Below are positions 37,450-49,455 of a stretch of DNA of 64,000 nt, in pieces. The translations under genes were made by a program, and so were the position numbers. A model generated the notes under the pieces. The model had not been told where the DNA came from, searched no databases, and saw only the letters and a list, made by a program, of their open reading frames with translations. The stretch is taken from contig NC_088312.1 of assembly GCF_910592395.1 (NCBI RefSeq), positions 23,505,292 to 23,569,291 of the forward strand, given 5' to 3'. This stretch comes from Lineus longissimus (Eukaryota > Nemertea > Pilidiophora > Heteronemertea > Lineidae). The stretch's first letter is position 1. Each line of letters starts with the position of its first letter.

Positions 37450-38117
37450 TGTCTGTGTGTCAGTTTGACCTTGACCTTGAATAGTTGATCTATTGGCGTT
37501 GTGTCGTCTGCTTGCTCAACTTCTGACGTCAATTTGTACGAATCAGACGATAACTTTATAAAAGGGAAATCACCTGGAACATGTTTGATGTAATGATAAA
37601 ACTTCAATGCCATTTTCGCCATCAACATGTTTCAATCTTATCTTCAATCTCATCTGAGAACAATCGAGTTTGTCCAAGAGACGCCCCAGCTCGCGCAGTC
37701 TTTGTTGAAGTTTAGCCAGGGATTCAGCGATCATCACCAAATTCTGATTTCCATTTTTGATTTCTTGACACATGTATTTCAAGCCGTCGGCATATCAAAC
37801 TAACGACTATTGTCATTATTTAATTGCCGATATTTGAATGTTCCGTTCGAAGGCCATATATGGTCAACAAATTCTAATGGTTCGACATCTAAAACCATCA
37901 TAATAATCATTACCGTTTTTGAGTGTCTTCGCCGTCAGTTTTTGGCAAGTCCGACATCGAATAATGTTCTTTGCATTTTTTTTCTGTGTTGGCACCCAAC
38001 CGGTAGGTGCCTATCTTTTGAACTCTTCTATGAAATTAGCGAGGCCCAGTTTTTGTTCCTGATCCGGCAACCCCGGACGTTGTATTGTCAGTGATTATGA
38101 CAACAACCACAATGAAC

Positions 38118-38265
38118 TGGCGCTCTCTGCAAGCTATCATACCGACTTATCGGCGGCGCTCTCTGCAAGCTATCATACCGACTTATCGGCGGCGCTCTCT
38201 GCAAGCTATCATACCGACTTATCGGCGGCGCTCTCTGCAAGCTATCATGCCAACTTATCGGCGGT
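38118..38265 (+). repeat. 36-bp tandem repeat, four units
   Basis: Four near-identical units of GGCGCTCTCTGCAAGCTATC followed by ATACCGACTTATCGGC, with only two differences in the last. It lies about 0.9 kb upstream of the achaete-scute promoter. Confidence 0.9.
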
Positions 38266-38499
38266 GAATATCAGTCCTAAGGTCTCATCCTTTCACACAA
38301 CGACGGTGGATCGCGGCATGCAAGCTATGGATGTTCATCTAAATATCAAATTCCAAAGAATCCGGCTTGGCACGTCATAAGAACGATCAAATAGCATCTG
38401 AAAAATACAAAACTCAACATGTGAACAATTCTTTCCTAGGCAAAAAAACACACAATAATTATTAACGACATGAGGAAATTTGGCAAACCTGCCCAGCGC

Positions 38500-38520
38500 C
38501 AGCTGCCGGTCGAGCAGATG
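38500..38520 (+). promoter_or_regulatory. E-box pair upstream of the achaete-scute gene
   Basis: CAGCTG at 38500-38505 and CAGATG at 38515-38520. These are the E-box types bound by class A/ASC bHLH dimers and could support autoregulation. Six-base motifs are frequent by chance, so support is weak. Confidence 0.25.
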
Positions 38521-38909
38521 CTTTGTCTCCCACGCTCCCCGGACATTCAGGTTGCTAATTTCACTTGTCTTCATGATGCAAGCTGGCTGGGAACAAGGAC
38601 ATGCCGCCATTGTCCCTAATCATGGTGGTTTGTCACTATTCGGGGCGATGAATCGGCCTTGTTTCGCTTCCTTAGAAAGCACCCGACGATGCTAAAGATT
38701 TCAGAAAAGGAAATACGACGATGAAGAAAAAGTCATGGGAACGCGAAATATCGTGCGACGCCCTTTCATTATTTTAGAGGCTAATACAAAAAGTCTTTCT
38801 TACGCCCCAAATTTTCATACGCGGCCATTAAATTTGCTATTGTGTCCGGGAAAGTAAACGCGTCGTGCATCGGCATTCAAAGCCGTTGTGTCGGAATGGC
38901 CTCAACAGT

Positions 38910-39056
38910 GGCACGTGCCCCGCGCGCGAATCCCGCTTCTTCCCGGGGGCATGGGGACAATGAGGACCTCAATGGGGGCGGGGCTTAGGAGATGTGGCCC
39001 GCTCCTTCCATGGCAAGGTGTGTCTATAAAGCTTAGTCCTGGACGATTATTGTTCA
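38910..39056 (+). promoter_or_regulatory. Promoter of the achaete-scute homologue
   Basis: A perfect palindrome GGCACGTGCC at 38910-38919 matches the Hes/Hey-type repressor site. A GC box GGGGGCGGGGC is at 38974-38984. TATAAA is at 39025-39030, and an initiator-like TTCAGAGT has its A at 39056, 31 bp from the TATA start. The predicted 5' UTR is 88 nt. The motifs are seen; the use of the Hes site is inferred from the known repression of achaete-scute genes by Hes/E(spl) proteins. Confidence 0.6.
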
Positions 39057-39143
39057 GAGTAAGACCAGCAATCTTGTGGTGAGGATCTTCAGTGAATAAG
39101 CTCTGATTTTGTACATTGGCGTTGGCGCCTTGGATCATTCAAG

Positions 39144-39983
39144 ATGGATATGCTACAAAGTTTACCGGGGGATTCAAAACCCGCCACGAGTACGCCGAAA
39201 AAATCTCAGTTAGACAAATCACCTGTTTTAGTAGTGAACGACGCGGATTCGACATTGGACAGTATATTTCCTGAGAGGGATTACGAGCAGAAGGAAAATG
39301 ACAGTGACAGTGATAGCTTGTGTGATGAGAATGAACCCAGGAAGATCGGCAAAGGAGGCAAAGTACAATCAGTGGCCCGGCGGAACGAACGCGAGCGAAA
39401 TCGCGTGAAGCATATCAACCGGACTTTCACGATTCTCCGGCAACACCTGCCAGCCAAGAAGGCGAATAAGAAACTGAGTAAGGTAGACACGTTGCGATCG
39501 GCTGTGACTTATATCAAACAACTACAGACCATGATCGATGAACATGACACCATGGCGCAGACACATTATAACTTGGAACAAGCTTACATGGTACAAAATC
39601 AACCCACCTTCACGAATGTCTTACCGCGGCATCGGATACCCCAGCACGTGCAGCATCCTTATATGCATCACATAGTCCCGCAGTTGCAGATGCATCCACA
39701 ACAACAAATCTACAATATCATGGACCCTCTCTCTGCTGTAAGCTCAGTGACCACACCGCCGTCGCCAGTGACGAAGTTGGATACGAGGACACGAGGACAG
39801 AGCGTCTCGTCCGTCTACTCGTCCCAGTCCCCCGTCTCGCCGACCTCATCCGTGTTCAGCGCTGCCTCGCCTTCGTACAGCTCAGACTCCTCATGGGAGG
39901 CGTTAGCGCCAGAGGAAGCTGACGACCTGGTGGACTTCACGAGACAAGCTATACTGGAGATTACGGAGCTAGGAGGATGGTGA
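39144..39983 (+). CDS. Achaete-scute family bHLH transcription factor (ASCL1-like)
   Basis: A 279-residue nuclear proneural-type transcription factor encoded by one coding exon. The acidic/serine-rich N-terminus leads to a bHLH at about residues 78-133: basic region [14 protein letters not shown], helix 1 with FTILRQHLP, then [30 protein letters not shown] and the K(L/M)SKV(D/E)TLRSAV.YI.(Q/A)LQ pattern with a trailing DEHD place it in the ASCa (ASCL1/achaete-scute) group. It differs from ASCL1 at KHINRTF, where ASCL1 has KLVNLGF. A His/Gln-rich segment (160-190) and a Ser-rich segment (215-250) follow, and the end [11 protein letters not shown] resembles the conserved ASCL1 C-terminus. The ATG is the first in a reasonable context after the TATA-based start. 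It presumably heterodimerises with an E protein on E-boxes. It lies in the core between the inverted arms. Confidence 0.95.
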   Translation: MDMLQSLPGDSKPATSTPKKSQLDKSPVLVVNDADSTLDSIFPERDYEQKENDSDSDSLCDENEPRKIGKGGKVQSVARRNERERNRVKHINRTFTILRQHLPAKKANKKLSKVDTLRSAVTYIKQLQTMIDEHDTMAQTHYNLEQAYMVQNQPTFTNVLPRHRIPQHVQHPYMHHIVPQLQMHPQQQIYNIMDPLSAVSSVTTPPSPVTKLDTRTRGQSVSSVYSSQSPVSPTSSVFSAASPSYSSDSSWEALAPEEADDLVDFTRQAILEITELGGW

Positions 39984-39992
39984 TAAAAATAG

Positions 39993-40234
39993 GTATGTTG
40001 ACCATCTTTCTTGATCTGTTTTTGGTTGTAGTCCTCTTTCGTGAGTGTTATGACCCTTTCGCTATGCCTATAATATCCTTTTACCAGGGAGGCTTACACT
40101 GTGTTAAAATCTCCCAGCTTTCACCAGAGTTTATTTGAAAGACTCTGCTTTCATCAAGTGCTTCCTCTTCTATGAAGTCGATGACCGCTCACCAAGCCCA
40201 AGCCCATGGCACTGACATTTTTTACTCTTTATAG
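39993..40234 (+). other. Possible 3' UTR intron of the achaete-scute gene
   Basis: A strong donor AG|GTATGT begins 10 nt after the stop codon. A good acceptor TTTTTACTCTTTATAG ends at 40234, giving a 242-bp intron. Vertebrate ASCL1 also keeps its coding region in exon 1 with an intron in the 3' UTR. Other acceptors are possible (40031, 40404). Confidence 0.4.
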
Positions 40235-40424
40235 CAGGCAGATGCAGAAGTCACTGCACATTTCCTCGTTACCTTCAACGCTCAACCAGTCTTCATCGCA
40301 ATGTCGATCTACACTACTTCATCAAAGCCAAAAAGAACTTGATGGTTCATCATTCTAACAACCGTGGCTAAATTCTCCCTATGTTTTCTGTTGATGTTCC
40401 CAGACAGGCTCTACTGCCAACATC

Positions 40425-40808
40425 CGGGTACCTCGAGCTCCCAACGCCCGGGTATCTCGAGCTCCCAACGCCCGGGTATCTCGAGCTCCCAACGCCCGGG
40501 TATCTCGAGCTCCCAACGCCCGGGTATCTCGAGCTCCCAACGCCCGGGTATCTCGAGCTCCCAACGCCCGGGTACCTCGAGCTCCCAACGCCCGGGTATC
40601 TCGAGCTCCCAACGCCCGGGTACCTCGAGCTCCCAACGCCCGGGTACCTCGAGCTCCCAACGCCCGGGTATCTCAAGCTTCCAACGCCCGGGTACCTCGA
40701 GCTCCCAACGCCCGGGTACCTCGAGCTCCCAACGCCCGGGTACCTCGAGCTTCCAACGCCCGGGTACCTCGAGCTTCCAACGCCCGGGTACCTCGAGCTC
40801 CCAACGCA
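40425..40808 (+). repeat. 24-bp minisatellite of overlapping palindromes
   Basis: About 16 units of ACGCCCGGGTACCTCGAGCT followed by CCCA. CCCGGG, GGTACC, CTCGAG and GAGCTC overlap within each unit; in some units a C/T change replaces GGTACC by GGTATC. All frames on both strands stay open since 24 is a multiple of 3. It lies 0.45 kb downstream of the achaete-scute stop codon, possibly in its 3' UTR. Confidence 0.95.
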
Positions 40809-41785
40809 TCCAAGAAACTGCTTCCGCACTCCCTTCTCACGTTTCATCAACAACATGACGAAATAATTTCAAAAGAATTTGACAATTCTTCATGTTTCAA
40901 TGGCCGGTTATTATTTATGGACTGCGTGGGGTCCCTTATTACGACAACCCCTTTCCTATAATCATATTACATGTGGTGATATTTAGGAAGGCACGGTATG
41001 TTTTTCCTGCATCATAAGCTATAATCACACCATGCCCTTATGACCCCTTTTTTCAAAACCCGGCCGTGATTTGGTCACTTCCCTTGTTCTCTGGACCCCT
41101 GACGGTTCACTGGAGTCATGGAGAGCGGTCCTTACACCCTTCATTAGCCTGCCCATCACCCTTGACTGACATCCCCTGTCGGAGTCCTGTCCGGAAGCTC
41201 CTCTTCCGAACCTATTGTTTCGCTCATTAACACCAGTGACGATAACGAGGGATCTAAATTAACAACAAAAAGGTTCCTTTTCTATGATTAGTATGTTTTC
41301 TGTTGGTAAACCTCTTTTTTATTGTAATCCCTTTTACAAATCGTTTTTCCGCCACAGTCTGTTGCCACAAACACTGCAACCGGTCACCCAAACATAACCG
41401 CTTTGTCTCCTGGTTACCTAGTTAAAGTGATAGTAAGCTGGTAAAACGATCACTTTTCACAGTGAAGGAGATTGGTCCATATTGTCGTCACGTTTCGGCA
41501 ATACAATTGGTAATCAACCGGTAGTTGTGTAAAATAAATGTTTTGGAAGCGCTCGGTCTATAAATTTCCCCAGTGATTCTCTCTGCTGGACCAAATAATC
41601 ACGTCTTCACTTGTAGCTTTGTTGGTCTGCCCTTTTTTGAAAAACAACAACAGTGCCCGATCTCCAGTAATGGAGTAAGTCACACCATGACGCTAACATA
41701 AAGACAAGGGTAGATGATATCTTCGAAATGGACCTTACTCTTCCTTGAAGATTAAAAGTAACAGATATGAGGCCACGAGACATTC

Positions 41786-41903
41786 GGTGATATGAATAAA
41801 GACTAGCAGTCGCTTTTATCTAAAACTCCATCTACATTTACACCTTCATCTCGGGCCTTTCTGTACGAAGTACACGCATTTGCTAGTCTTTATTCATATC
41901 ACC
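41786..41903. mobile_element. 118-bp foldback/MITE-like element
   Basis: GGTGATATGAATAAAGACTA plus GCA at 41786-41808 and its exact 23-bp reverse complement at 41881-41903 flank a 72-bp interior. CATT occurs one base before the left end and directly after the right end, a possible 4-bp target duplication. It has no coding capacity. Confidence 0.7.
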
Positions 41904-44900
41904 CATTGAGTACAACCGCAAGGTCTACTCATTTCTGTTTTTACCACTTTCAAGGAAAGCTCGTCTCGGTCACACTTAATAGTGTATCATATCAGAGAGT
42001 TGAAAAACTCAATGATCGTATATATCATTCAAGCAAGGCCTACGAAATTTAGTATTCCTTACCACTTTGTCTCATGCAAGCACTCTGATTGAATTATATC
42101 AAGGAACAACACTTGGATCATTTCCGCGCGGGGGCGGCGAAACAGGCTACAAAAATATGTTTTCGTCACAAGAATCTTGGCGGCGCCATTATGAATTTCA
42201 TGCCATCCGACACTGACCTGAAACACTGAGCACCGACCACAAGAAGCTCAGCATCGATGCACTAGTTCTGCAGGCCAATCAGGAAGAAATGGACGTATTA
42301 AAATTTGCATCTCACTCGCCAAACACGCCATCTTGGGTTTGAGGAGGTACCCTGGTCCTCTTTTTTGACATGTTTGCCGAGAGGTGACAATACTTTAGCC
42401 CATGTAGGTCAACTACCCCGAAAGGAGGGCTCGGGGCTCCGAAGCATTTTCTCTCTCAAGTTGATTTCGAAAAGTGATGACACACATGTGTGTATACACT
42501 TATCGCTTTTGTAAGAAAGCACGTGAGTTTGGCAATAAGTATGACCACATCAGGAATCCAGCCGCACGGTGGACATGCAATCAGCATACCTAAAAGAACA
42601 ATAACTTGCACAGCAGTCCTTTGTCTAAATCTGTACTAAAATATCTTAGCAATTTCATACCACCAAGTACCACCAGTTTGTAAATATGGTCCAGAGTTCC
42701 ATGTGGGTGTCATCTGTTTGTACCGAATAATTTCACTCCCTTGGCATGCACGTCGCTGAAGAGAGCGACAGATCTTTCTTGTCATACGACAGTTACAAAC
42801 CCTGTTTATATAAAGACATACTTCTTTATCATCAATAAATAATGCTTAACCTAAATAACTGTTCAAATGTCGCTAAATCCGCCTTTATCGGACTTAAGAT
42901 TTTTGTGTATGTACCGCAGAGAAATAGTGGTTTGACGAGTTGGAACTATTCTCTGATACGACTTGATGCGCACACCATCATCAGCAGTAATTCCACCATT
43001 GTACAGAAACAGCGTATAACAATACTACATGCAGTGTCTGCTGTACTGTGGACATGTAAGTCGGATCTCGTTAGAGTGGTGTCAACAACATGTAACTTCA
43101 CCCACCAAGCACACAAGCTGAGTCTTTGTGCAACAAGTCTTTTCAGAAACTGGGTTAGATGCTGAGATTGCGCTGCCAATCCAAACTTTGAATGGCAAAA
43201 TTGAAAATAAGCAAAATAGGATTTTTATTTGTCATAGAGGGGAACAATATTGGTTGAACCTGGCAACCGTTTGTACCGAGGGTCGGTCACGCGAAACTTG
43301 TGTGCAAAAGAAATTATTTATTATGATTTTGAATATTCTTCACGCATCAGATGTTTATCTTTATGACTGTCTTGCACGGTTGCATGGGTTTTTATATTTT
43401 CTTTGCAGTCGTGTGTTTCTACATCTCGTCGGCCTTGTGCAAACATTTTCAAATACCTGATCATGTGCTGTTTTCGTTATTGATGGTTTGTTGGCAATAG
43501 TTGACATTAGTTACTTACTGGTCCCTGCAGGTAATTACATGTAGACACAGCTGCCGGTACCAAAAATAAACTTTGAGGATCGCGTCGTAAGGGACAGAAG
43601 ATGGAACCCAGGGTCATCCTAAAATCGACAGCCATGAGCGGGGCATCCTGTCGGAACGGATTAATGACGTAAAAGATCAATATTACAAAAGATCACAACG
43701 ATAAAATGCCACAGAGATGCACGCAACGACGGGACATCTCTGTGGAGGGAATCTATTGACCCAATCACATATTTTCACTGAGATTCATCGCCACTAAGTT
43801 TTTACAACCAAATTATGACAGAACGTACGTGTTTTTGTTTGGTATTATCCTGAACCTTCTGTGCACTTTACACAGGCAAGATGCATTATTCACGACATGA
43901 GAAGAGGAGACTTGGTCTCCGTGCATGCAATGGTATGTCTTGGGTCCTCAAAGAAAAAGCCATACATGGTCATCGCAGAGTTATATTTAGACACCTTGGG
44001 GTATATTTGAAGAGGAAACCTCATCTCTTTTGATGGGCGGTCGAGCCTGTTGTGTTGTCGGTGTCACCGGTGGGCTGGGCTGTGGTGATGGGGTCATCAT
44101 CAATGCGAGCAGGATTCGGGGGCGGGGATGCGGCTATGCTGCTTCCTCCTTTCTCGATATGCCACATGAATCACTTGGCGGAGGTTTGATGCCATCCAGT
44201 AGTTGGGTGCAGTGTTTTATAGGTTTAACCATATTTATATCTAGAACACTTCCAACAATTAGAGGCTGTTTCGCTACCAACGTTTTCATAGTTTCATGAT
44301 GTGTCAGAGAGAAGCCGCCAAAATGTGACTTTTCGAAAGTTCCGACAGCAAAAATATCAAAGCAGTAAATACACGTCTGCCTCCAACATATCCGCTCGGC
44401 AGTAACCTTGGTTGGTTCACGGAGGTCACCTGGTCAAGTTTCAAATTCAAAATGTTGATTCTTGCAACCTTAAAGTCAATTGATGGAGAAATAGGGTCAA
44501 GGTCCCTTGAACCGTTAGTAATGTTCTCTCAGTCATTTCAGGACAAAAGTTTACCATCTCATCTATAAAGTGACATACTCGGTATTTTGACTATCACCGA
44601 AGCAAGAAGCACATGGCCGTTTCTATAATAGAGATTGGTTAGAAACTTGGACGTGGCATATGGCGACGATGTGAGCCGTTGTAACAAAAGTTAGGGGACA
44701 CACTCTTTATAAAGTTAATAGTTTGGTCCACGGTAGTGACAGGGAGCATTTAATCAACCCCGTATCAGTTGGCGATCGTGGCAAAACTTGTCATCAGTCT
44801 TACCAGTAGAGACGGTCAACATGTCAAAACACAAGGGAAGCCTTAGTTGCTATCCAAGTGAAGAGAGCTGGCCATCCTAACGAGATTACTATCACGTATG

Positions 44901-47872
44901 GAATCAGTGCTGATCCTGACATTCCAGGACAACAAATTAATGTCAATCACCCCGAGCGCGGAAATGTGTCGTTAGCTTATGAGGCTTTGCGTTTTATCAC
45001 GTTGACTTCTAAGCGTCCATGAGGTCAACGATGACTATTGTCCATAAACCATCTGATGTCCCAAGCTAGCAAGAACCCTTAGGGGAGGAAATCAGGGACG
45101 ATAGACCCCTTATGGATTATTCATAATTTCTGTCAAAGCTTCAAGAAAGGGATCCATTTTTCTATTGTTGTTTAAAGGGTCTAATATTCAGGGGTCAGGG
45201 GAAGGGTCTTCGACACCCCAGTTTGAATACGCGGCTTTCGGAACAGCAAGAGCACCATGGGATACTGATGAAAGGGGTTCAACCTCTGACCATATTTGGC
45301 AATAATCTTGATAGTGGAGTTTCTCAAATTTCCCCCTGATTATCAAAGCCACACAAAAAGTTCTGAATTTCATATTTTACGTTCAATTAAGTTTGAAGTG
45401 TTTCCGGCTCTGGTTTGTTTGCGTGGGCTCATCGTTTTATAACGGACCTCATACCCTTTGAGAGATTCTAGCTCCCCTTTCATGTCATCCAAGACCAGTT
45501 TAACGGGTTGGAATTTGATAGAGCAGTTTGAAAACTCACAAGAGCTTCATTACAGGCTCTCGTTCCTACAGTCTTGATCACAACCATGTGGTAACCCCCC
45601 TTTCCTGCCATCAGCTGAGTCATTCCTGGCCAATAGATTTCATCATCGGTTCATCACCAATACTAATTGTGCTGGCTGCCGATGGTATTCATTTTAAGCT
45701 ATCTTTTTATTTCAGTAAGTCAATTCTGAATTTTTTTCTAGGTGCACTGGCAGCTACCTTTTTTCCAAAAAGGTTCAACAAATCTTCAAGCTTGTGAAGG
45801 TTTTTCTCCGTCATCATACATATGTTGTAAATCCATTCGACTTTAGTCTCACCTAAGTCTTCTTATATTTTTCAGGGTTATACGATGTGCTGATTTAACC
45901 ATTTGGGTGCCGCATTTGCTGTATGATGCCCCCTCACATCCCCAGAATCCTCGTGGCTTATCAGATCACCAAGAGCTGAACCACATCGCAGTCCGCGGAA
46001 ACCTCGGGCCGCGTGAAAGGACCTGGAAGGGTACTCTAGCTGCCTCGACCGGAAAAGGGCTGGACGACCCCTTGCTGCTCTACAGGGTTCAACCCACGCA
46101 TTGTGACTAGGATTATTAAAATGACTGAAACCTTTGGAACTCATTAATGATACCCATGCGTGACGAATTTTGGTACTTCGACGGATATTGACAATTTTGA
46201 AATGGCGTCAATCACGGAGCACCAGAAAACAATTTGCATGATTTCAAAAACTTTGAGAAATCCCTTCTACTCCTCGTGCTCAAAGCTTCAAGGCCGCTGT
46301 TGCCAGGACTATTGGTTGAAAAATGATAGACAAGTTAAATAACGCTCCCAGACACAAATTCGTCTTCTACAATTTTCAAACGAATAGTATAAAGTGCTGG
46401 AATTTAGGAGCGATCAATATATAAGAAACAATAATATTGTTTCTTGTAATCATGTCATTGATGTCATATGGAGGTTGCGATCTCCGCCCGCCTCACATCT
46501 CAAGCACTTTAAATCATTGTTTCCTCGGGAAGTTGCCAAACCTCTGTATTTCTGAAGGTTCCCTGAATGTCGTGGTCACTGTGCTTGTTTCAAGGTATTA
46601 ATACACACTCTCCTCTACCTCCTTGTTGACTTTTCGTAAATCAACGTCGGGCGCCGCCCATACATGCCATAGTGTTTAACAAACAGTGCTGAGAGTTTGA
46701 TTTTGAACTTTATAAATTCACAACAGGGTGCAAAATACAGAGTGAGGGTTTACTTCGGTTCAGGTCAATATCATGTAGCTGCAATAACTAAATGATACAC
46801 GTAGTCTTAGAATAGATTTGACGTGAACAGCTTGTCGGCGGGGTGCCCCTCGTGTGGTATAACACAACCACCACATTGAGATACAGGGACGCGCCGGGGG
46901 ACGAAACATGGCCGAGTTTGCAGTAGTGGGTCAAGCATATCGTTCCCTGATTAGTAAGGACACCAAATCTACCTATTCAAGCGCTGGCGTTCTACCATCA
47001 AATCTCGACTCTGAAGTGTCCCGAAAGTGATGTAGTGGCAATAAGTATGTTGGCGTTCGTCTCTAAGTAGGTGAAGTGTGCGCTGCTCGGGAGCAAGAGG
47101 CTCGCATTTCAGTGGCCCATGTCGAGAGCACTCTGAACATTACGTGAAGTTGGTAAAAATCCCCCGCGCGTGATGTGTATGACCCGAGGCATTATGGCAG
47201 GGTTAATACTATAAAAACAGTACAGAACGTATAGTGCATCAATATACCAGTTTTGTAGAATAAGATGTGAAGTTTAAAAACTGTAACCTTAGTGATCAGA
47301 AGCAAAGATTTCGTCATGATTATAACCCAACATAAAGAAAACACGCATTTTTCTACTTATGAACCACGACCGGGAATCACCCGACTGATCATGATGGCTT
47401 TGTCTTCTTCCTGCTTCCATTATCATATTCTTCTTTGAAGTCCACCGCACACGGGCGACTCCACATCTGGGGCGACGGTCGGCGGTGAAAAAAGGTCCGT
47501 GTCGGTCATGTCCGTGAAGTCAGTAGACACTCACTGACCTTATACGCTCACGTTATGTGCCCCGTATTTAATGGTAAACTATGTCTCTGTCTTATCACCA
47601 AGACTCTCCAGTATTGCTGAACTGTTCATTATGTTATTCTCCTCACGTTTTGGACACCACTCCAGATCGCGTTCCGCCCACTTCGGTCGCGTCTCATAAC
47701 ACTTGTGAGAAGTGACAGACGTTCACTTCCTGTGCTTTGTTCAAGGCCTAGATGGACCTCGCTACCATACGTCTTCTGGCGTCCGTCACTAACGGTGTCT
47801 AGTGATTCCACTATAAACACTAACTATTTATCATAACGATTTGTCCAAAGATTGGCCTATCTGATATGTTTC
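41904..47872. other. ~6 kb without a recognised gene
   Basis: Open frames of up to 110 codons occur (for example 42842-43165 and 43128-43460, both +) but none has a recognisable domain, and overlapping frames on the other strand are equally long. The sequence is mostly unique. It may hold regulatory DNA or introns. Confidence 0.5.
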
Positions 47873-48804
47873 ATGTCTTCCCAAGGGTTAATAATTGACA
47901 TATTTGACGATTTCCTTCCATATTCTAAAGAAGAAAACGCACTGGGGTGGCAGTTTGGAACCATAGCTAACATTGGTTTAGGCTATCTGCCCAGTGTGTT
48001 GGTAAGTGCTCTCATCTTGTGCTCCCAGCCAATAGGCTAAGCTCATACGGGGTGTCCCACGGAAACAGCAGTGCCTAATTTTAGTTCCTTTATGCTTCAG
48101 TCAAAGTGACATGAAAATTCGTTTGTGATTAATTCTTTCTTGGGACACACTGTATGAAGACATACTCCATTTTGGGCATTGTTTTTAATTGCCCTCAACT
48201 ATGCATCTGTTATGTTAATATAATATTTTATAGGCATGTACTAGTAATAATGCATTTAACACTGTAAATAGAAAGACACTGCCAGTCTATGCATTTAACA
48301 CTGTAAATAGAAAGACACTGCCAGTCTATGCATTTAACACTGTAAATAGAAAGACACTGCCAGTCTATGCATTTAAAATGTAAATAGAAAGACACTGCCA
48401 GTCTATGCATTTAAAATGTGAATACGAACTGTAAATATGAATAATATTTCAACCACCATTTTAGTTCTCGCCATATGTGCATTTATTTTTGTACATTTTA
48501 AAAATTATTGAACAGAAAGATATAATTTGTAAATAAATTTTATAATAGTACATCTGTTGTTGTCTGCTTTTTGGGATTTACGATATTCTTAGTGATATTA
48601 TCGTGTTTATCACAGCCACGCAGAGAGATCAAATGTCACTCAATGACGAATGATCCAGCCCCGGTCCTCGTACCCCAGATACCTCCCTACAAAGCGTCAC
48701 TTGAGCCAAAGACTGGTCGGACTCTACCCAGTCTGAAGGATCCTAAAGACCTATTTCTACATAAACTAAGCGTCAATAGAGAAGCAAAACTACACAGAGC
48801 ATAA
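47873..48804 (+). CDS. Candidate two-exon gene, 105-residue hypothetical protein
   Basis: Exon 1 is 47873-48001, ATG to donor TTG|GTAAGT. Exon 2 is 48616-48804, from acceptor TATCACAG to a TAA stop. Both junctions are phase 0 and both exons are open, giving 43 + 62 residues. The product is soluble-looking: IDIFDDFLPYSKEEN near the start, a hydrophobic IANIGLGYLPSVL, then a proline-rich basic tail with PQIPPYKASLEPKTGRTLP. No family was recognised. The ATG context is ordinary and there is no supported promoter or polyadenylation site. Exon 1 could instead begin at the acceptor-like TCTTCCCAAG at 47883, making it internal to a larger gene. Confidence 0.35.
48251..48422 (+). repeat. 39-bp tandem repeat, about four units
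   Basis: Units start TGCATTTAACACTGTAAATA and continue with GAAAGACACTGCCAGTCTA. The last unit is shortened (TTTAAAATG). It lies in the intron of the candidate gene at 47873-48804. Confidence 0.9.
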
Positions 48805-49455
48805 CACTGTTATGATCGAGTCGTGACGTCAATTTCTCAGAGTCATGACGTCATGTTGAGGCATACCTACTGAAAATCAGCGCCCCCTATGGGGATGCCG
48901 ATGGTGTAGAGAGTAGCCATTACCCTCAGTATCACCAACACGAAACTGCACATCGATGACAAGATATTCCATGTAAATTAGCTTATCCAGCCATATGGCA
49001 GATCTGTCATGTCTGTGCCTTCCCTGATGACCTTCCCGGTTTCCTAGGGCAAGGTTTGTGGTCTCAAAGGTCAAGTTACCTGTTTCTAAAGTGGCACCTC
49101 GGGCAGACGACGCCCTAGAATCACTCTTCCGTTTCATAATATTTTGATAAACCCTGGCCATCATCTCCTTTTTCTTGTTTCAGTCATTATCCTTTATATA
49201 TTGTACACGTGCAGAGTCATTGTTAATAGAAAACATAAATACGACGACGACCGCCTGAAGACGCCACTGTTTGAAATGAAGCTTATTATTAGGTAATTCA
49301 ATGAACGCTGCAAGCTTAATTACTTAGTCAACATTTTGACTGCGTTTGTCCAATGTTGTTGTTGTTTTACAGGCATAGGTCACACCATGTACCCATGTAC
49401 CTTATACCGTTATACTCGCATGGAGATGTAAGGAGTTGCTTATCTCGGCGTCGAT
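48805..49455. other. Intergenic, two CRE-like palindromes
   Basis: GTGACGTCA and ATGACGTCAT occur at about 48824 and 48845, within 30 bp of each other. A 95-codon frame on the minus strand (48877-49164) has no recognised domain. Confidence 0.4.

Larger units (their letters stand above)
29139..37790 (+). repeat. Left arm of a large inverted segmental duplication
   Basis: About 8.6 kb matches, in reverse complement, the sequence from about 55985 to the window end. Matching blocks include 30265-32310, 33495-33660, 34508-36295 and 36590-37790. Left-specific sequence comprises a ~1.2-kb block (32310-33490), the 60-bp array (33665-34320) and 34330-34505. Peptides read from 34941-35223 and 36824-37449 are identical between arms, while 37446-37628 differs at several positions in 60. 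The innermost 200 bp are clearly diverged. No complete gene was recognised in the arm, although several short conserved frames exist. Confidence 0.92.

Noticed and set aside
39281-39490. 69-codon minus-strand frame over the bHLH gene
   Set aside because: Antisense shadow of the bHLH coding region.
40425-40808. Vector polylinker contamination
   Set aside because: Sixteen units with natural substitutions (GGTACC/GGTATC, GAGCTC/AAGCTT-type changes) and genomic flanks argue for a real array.
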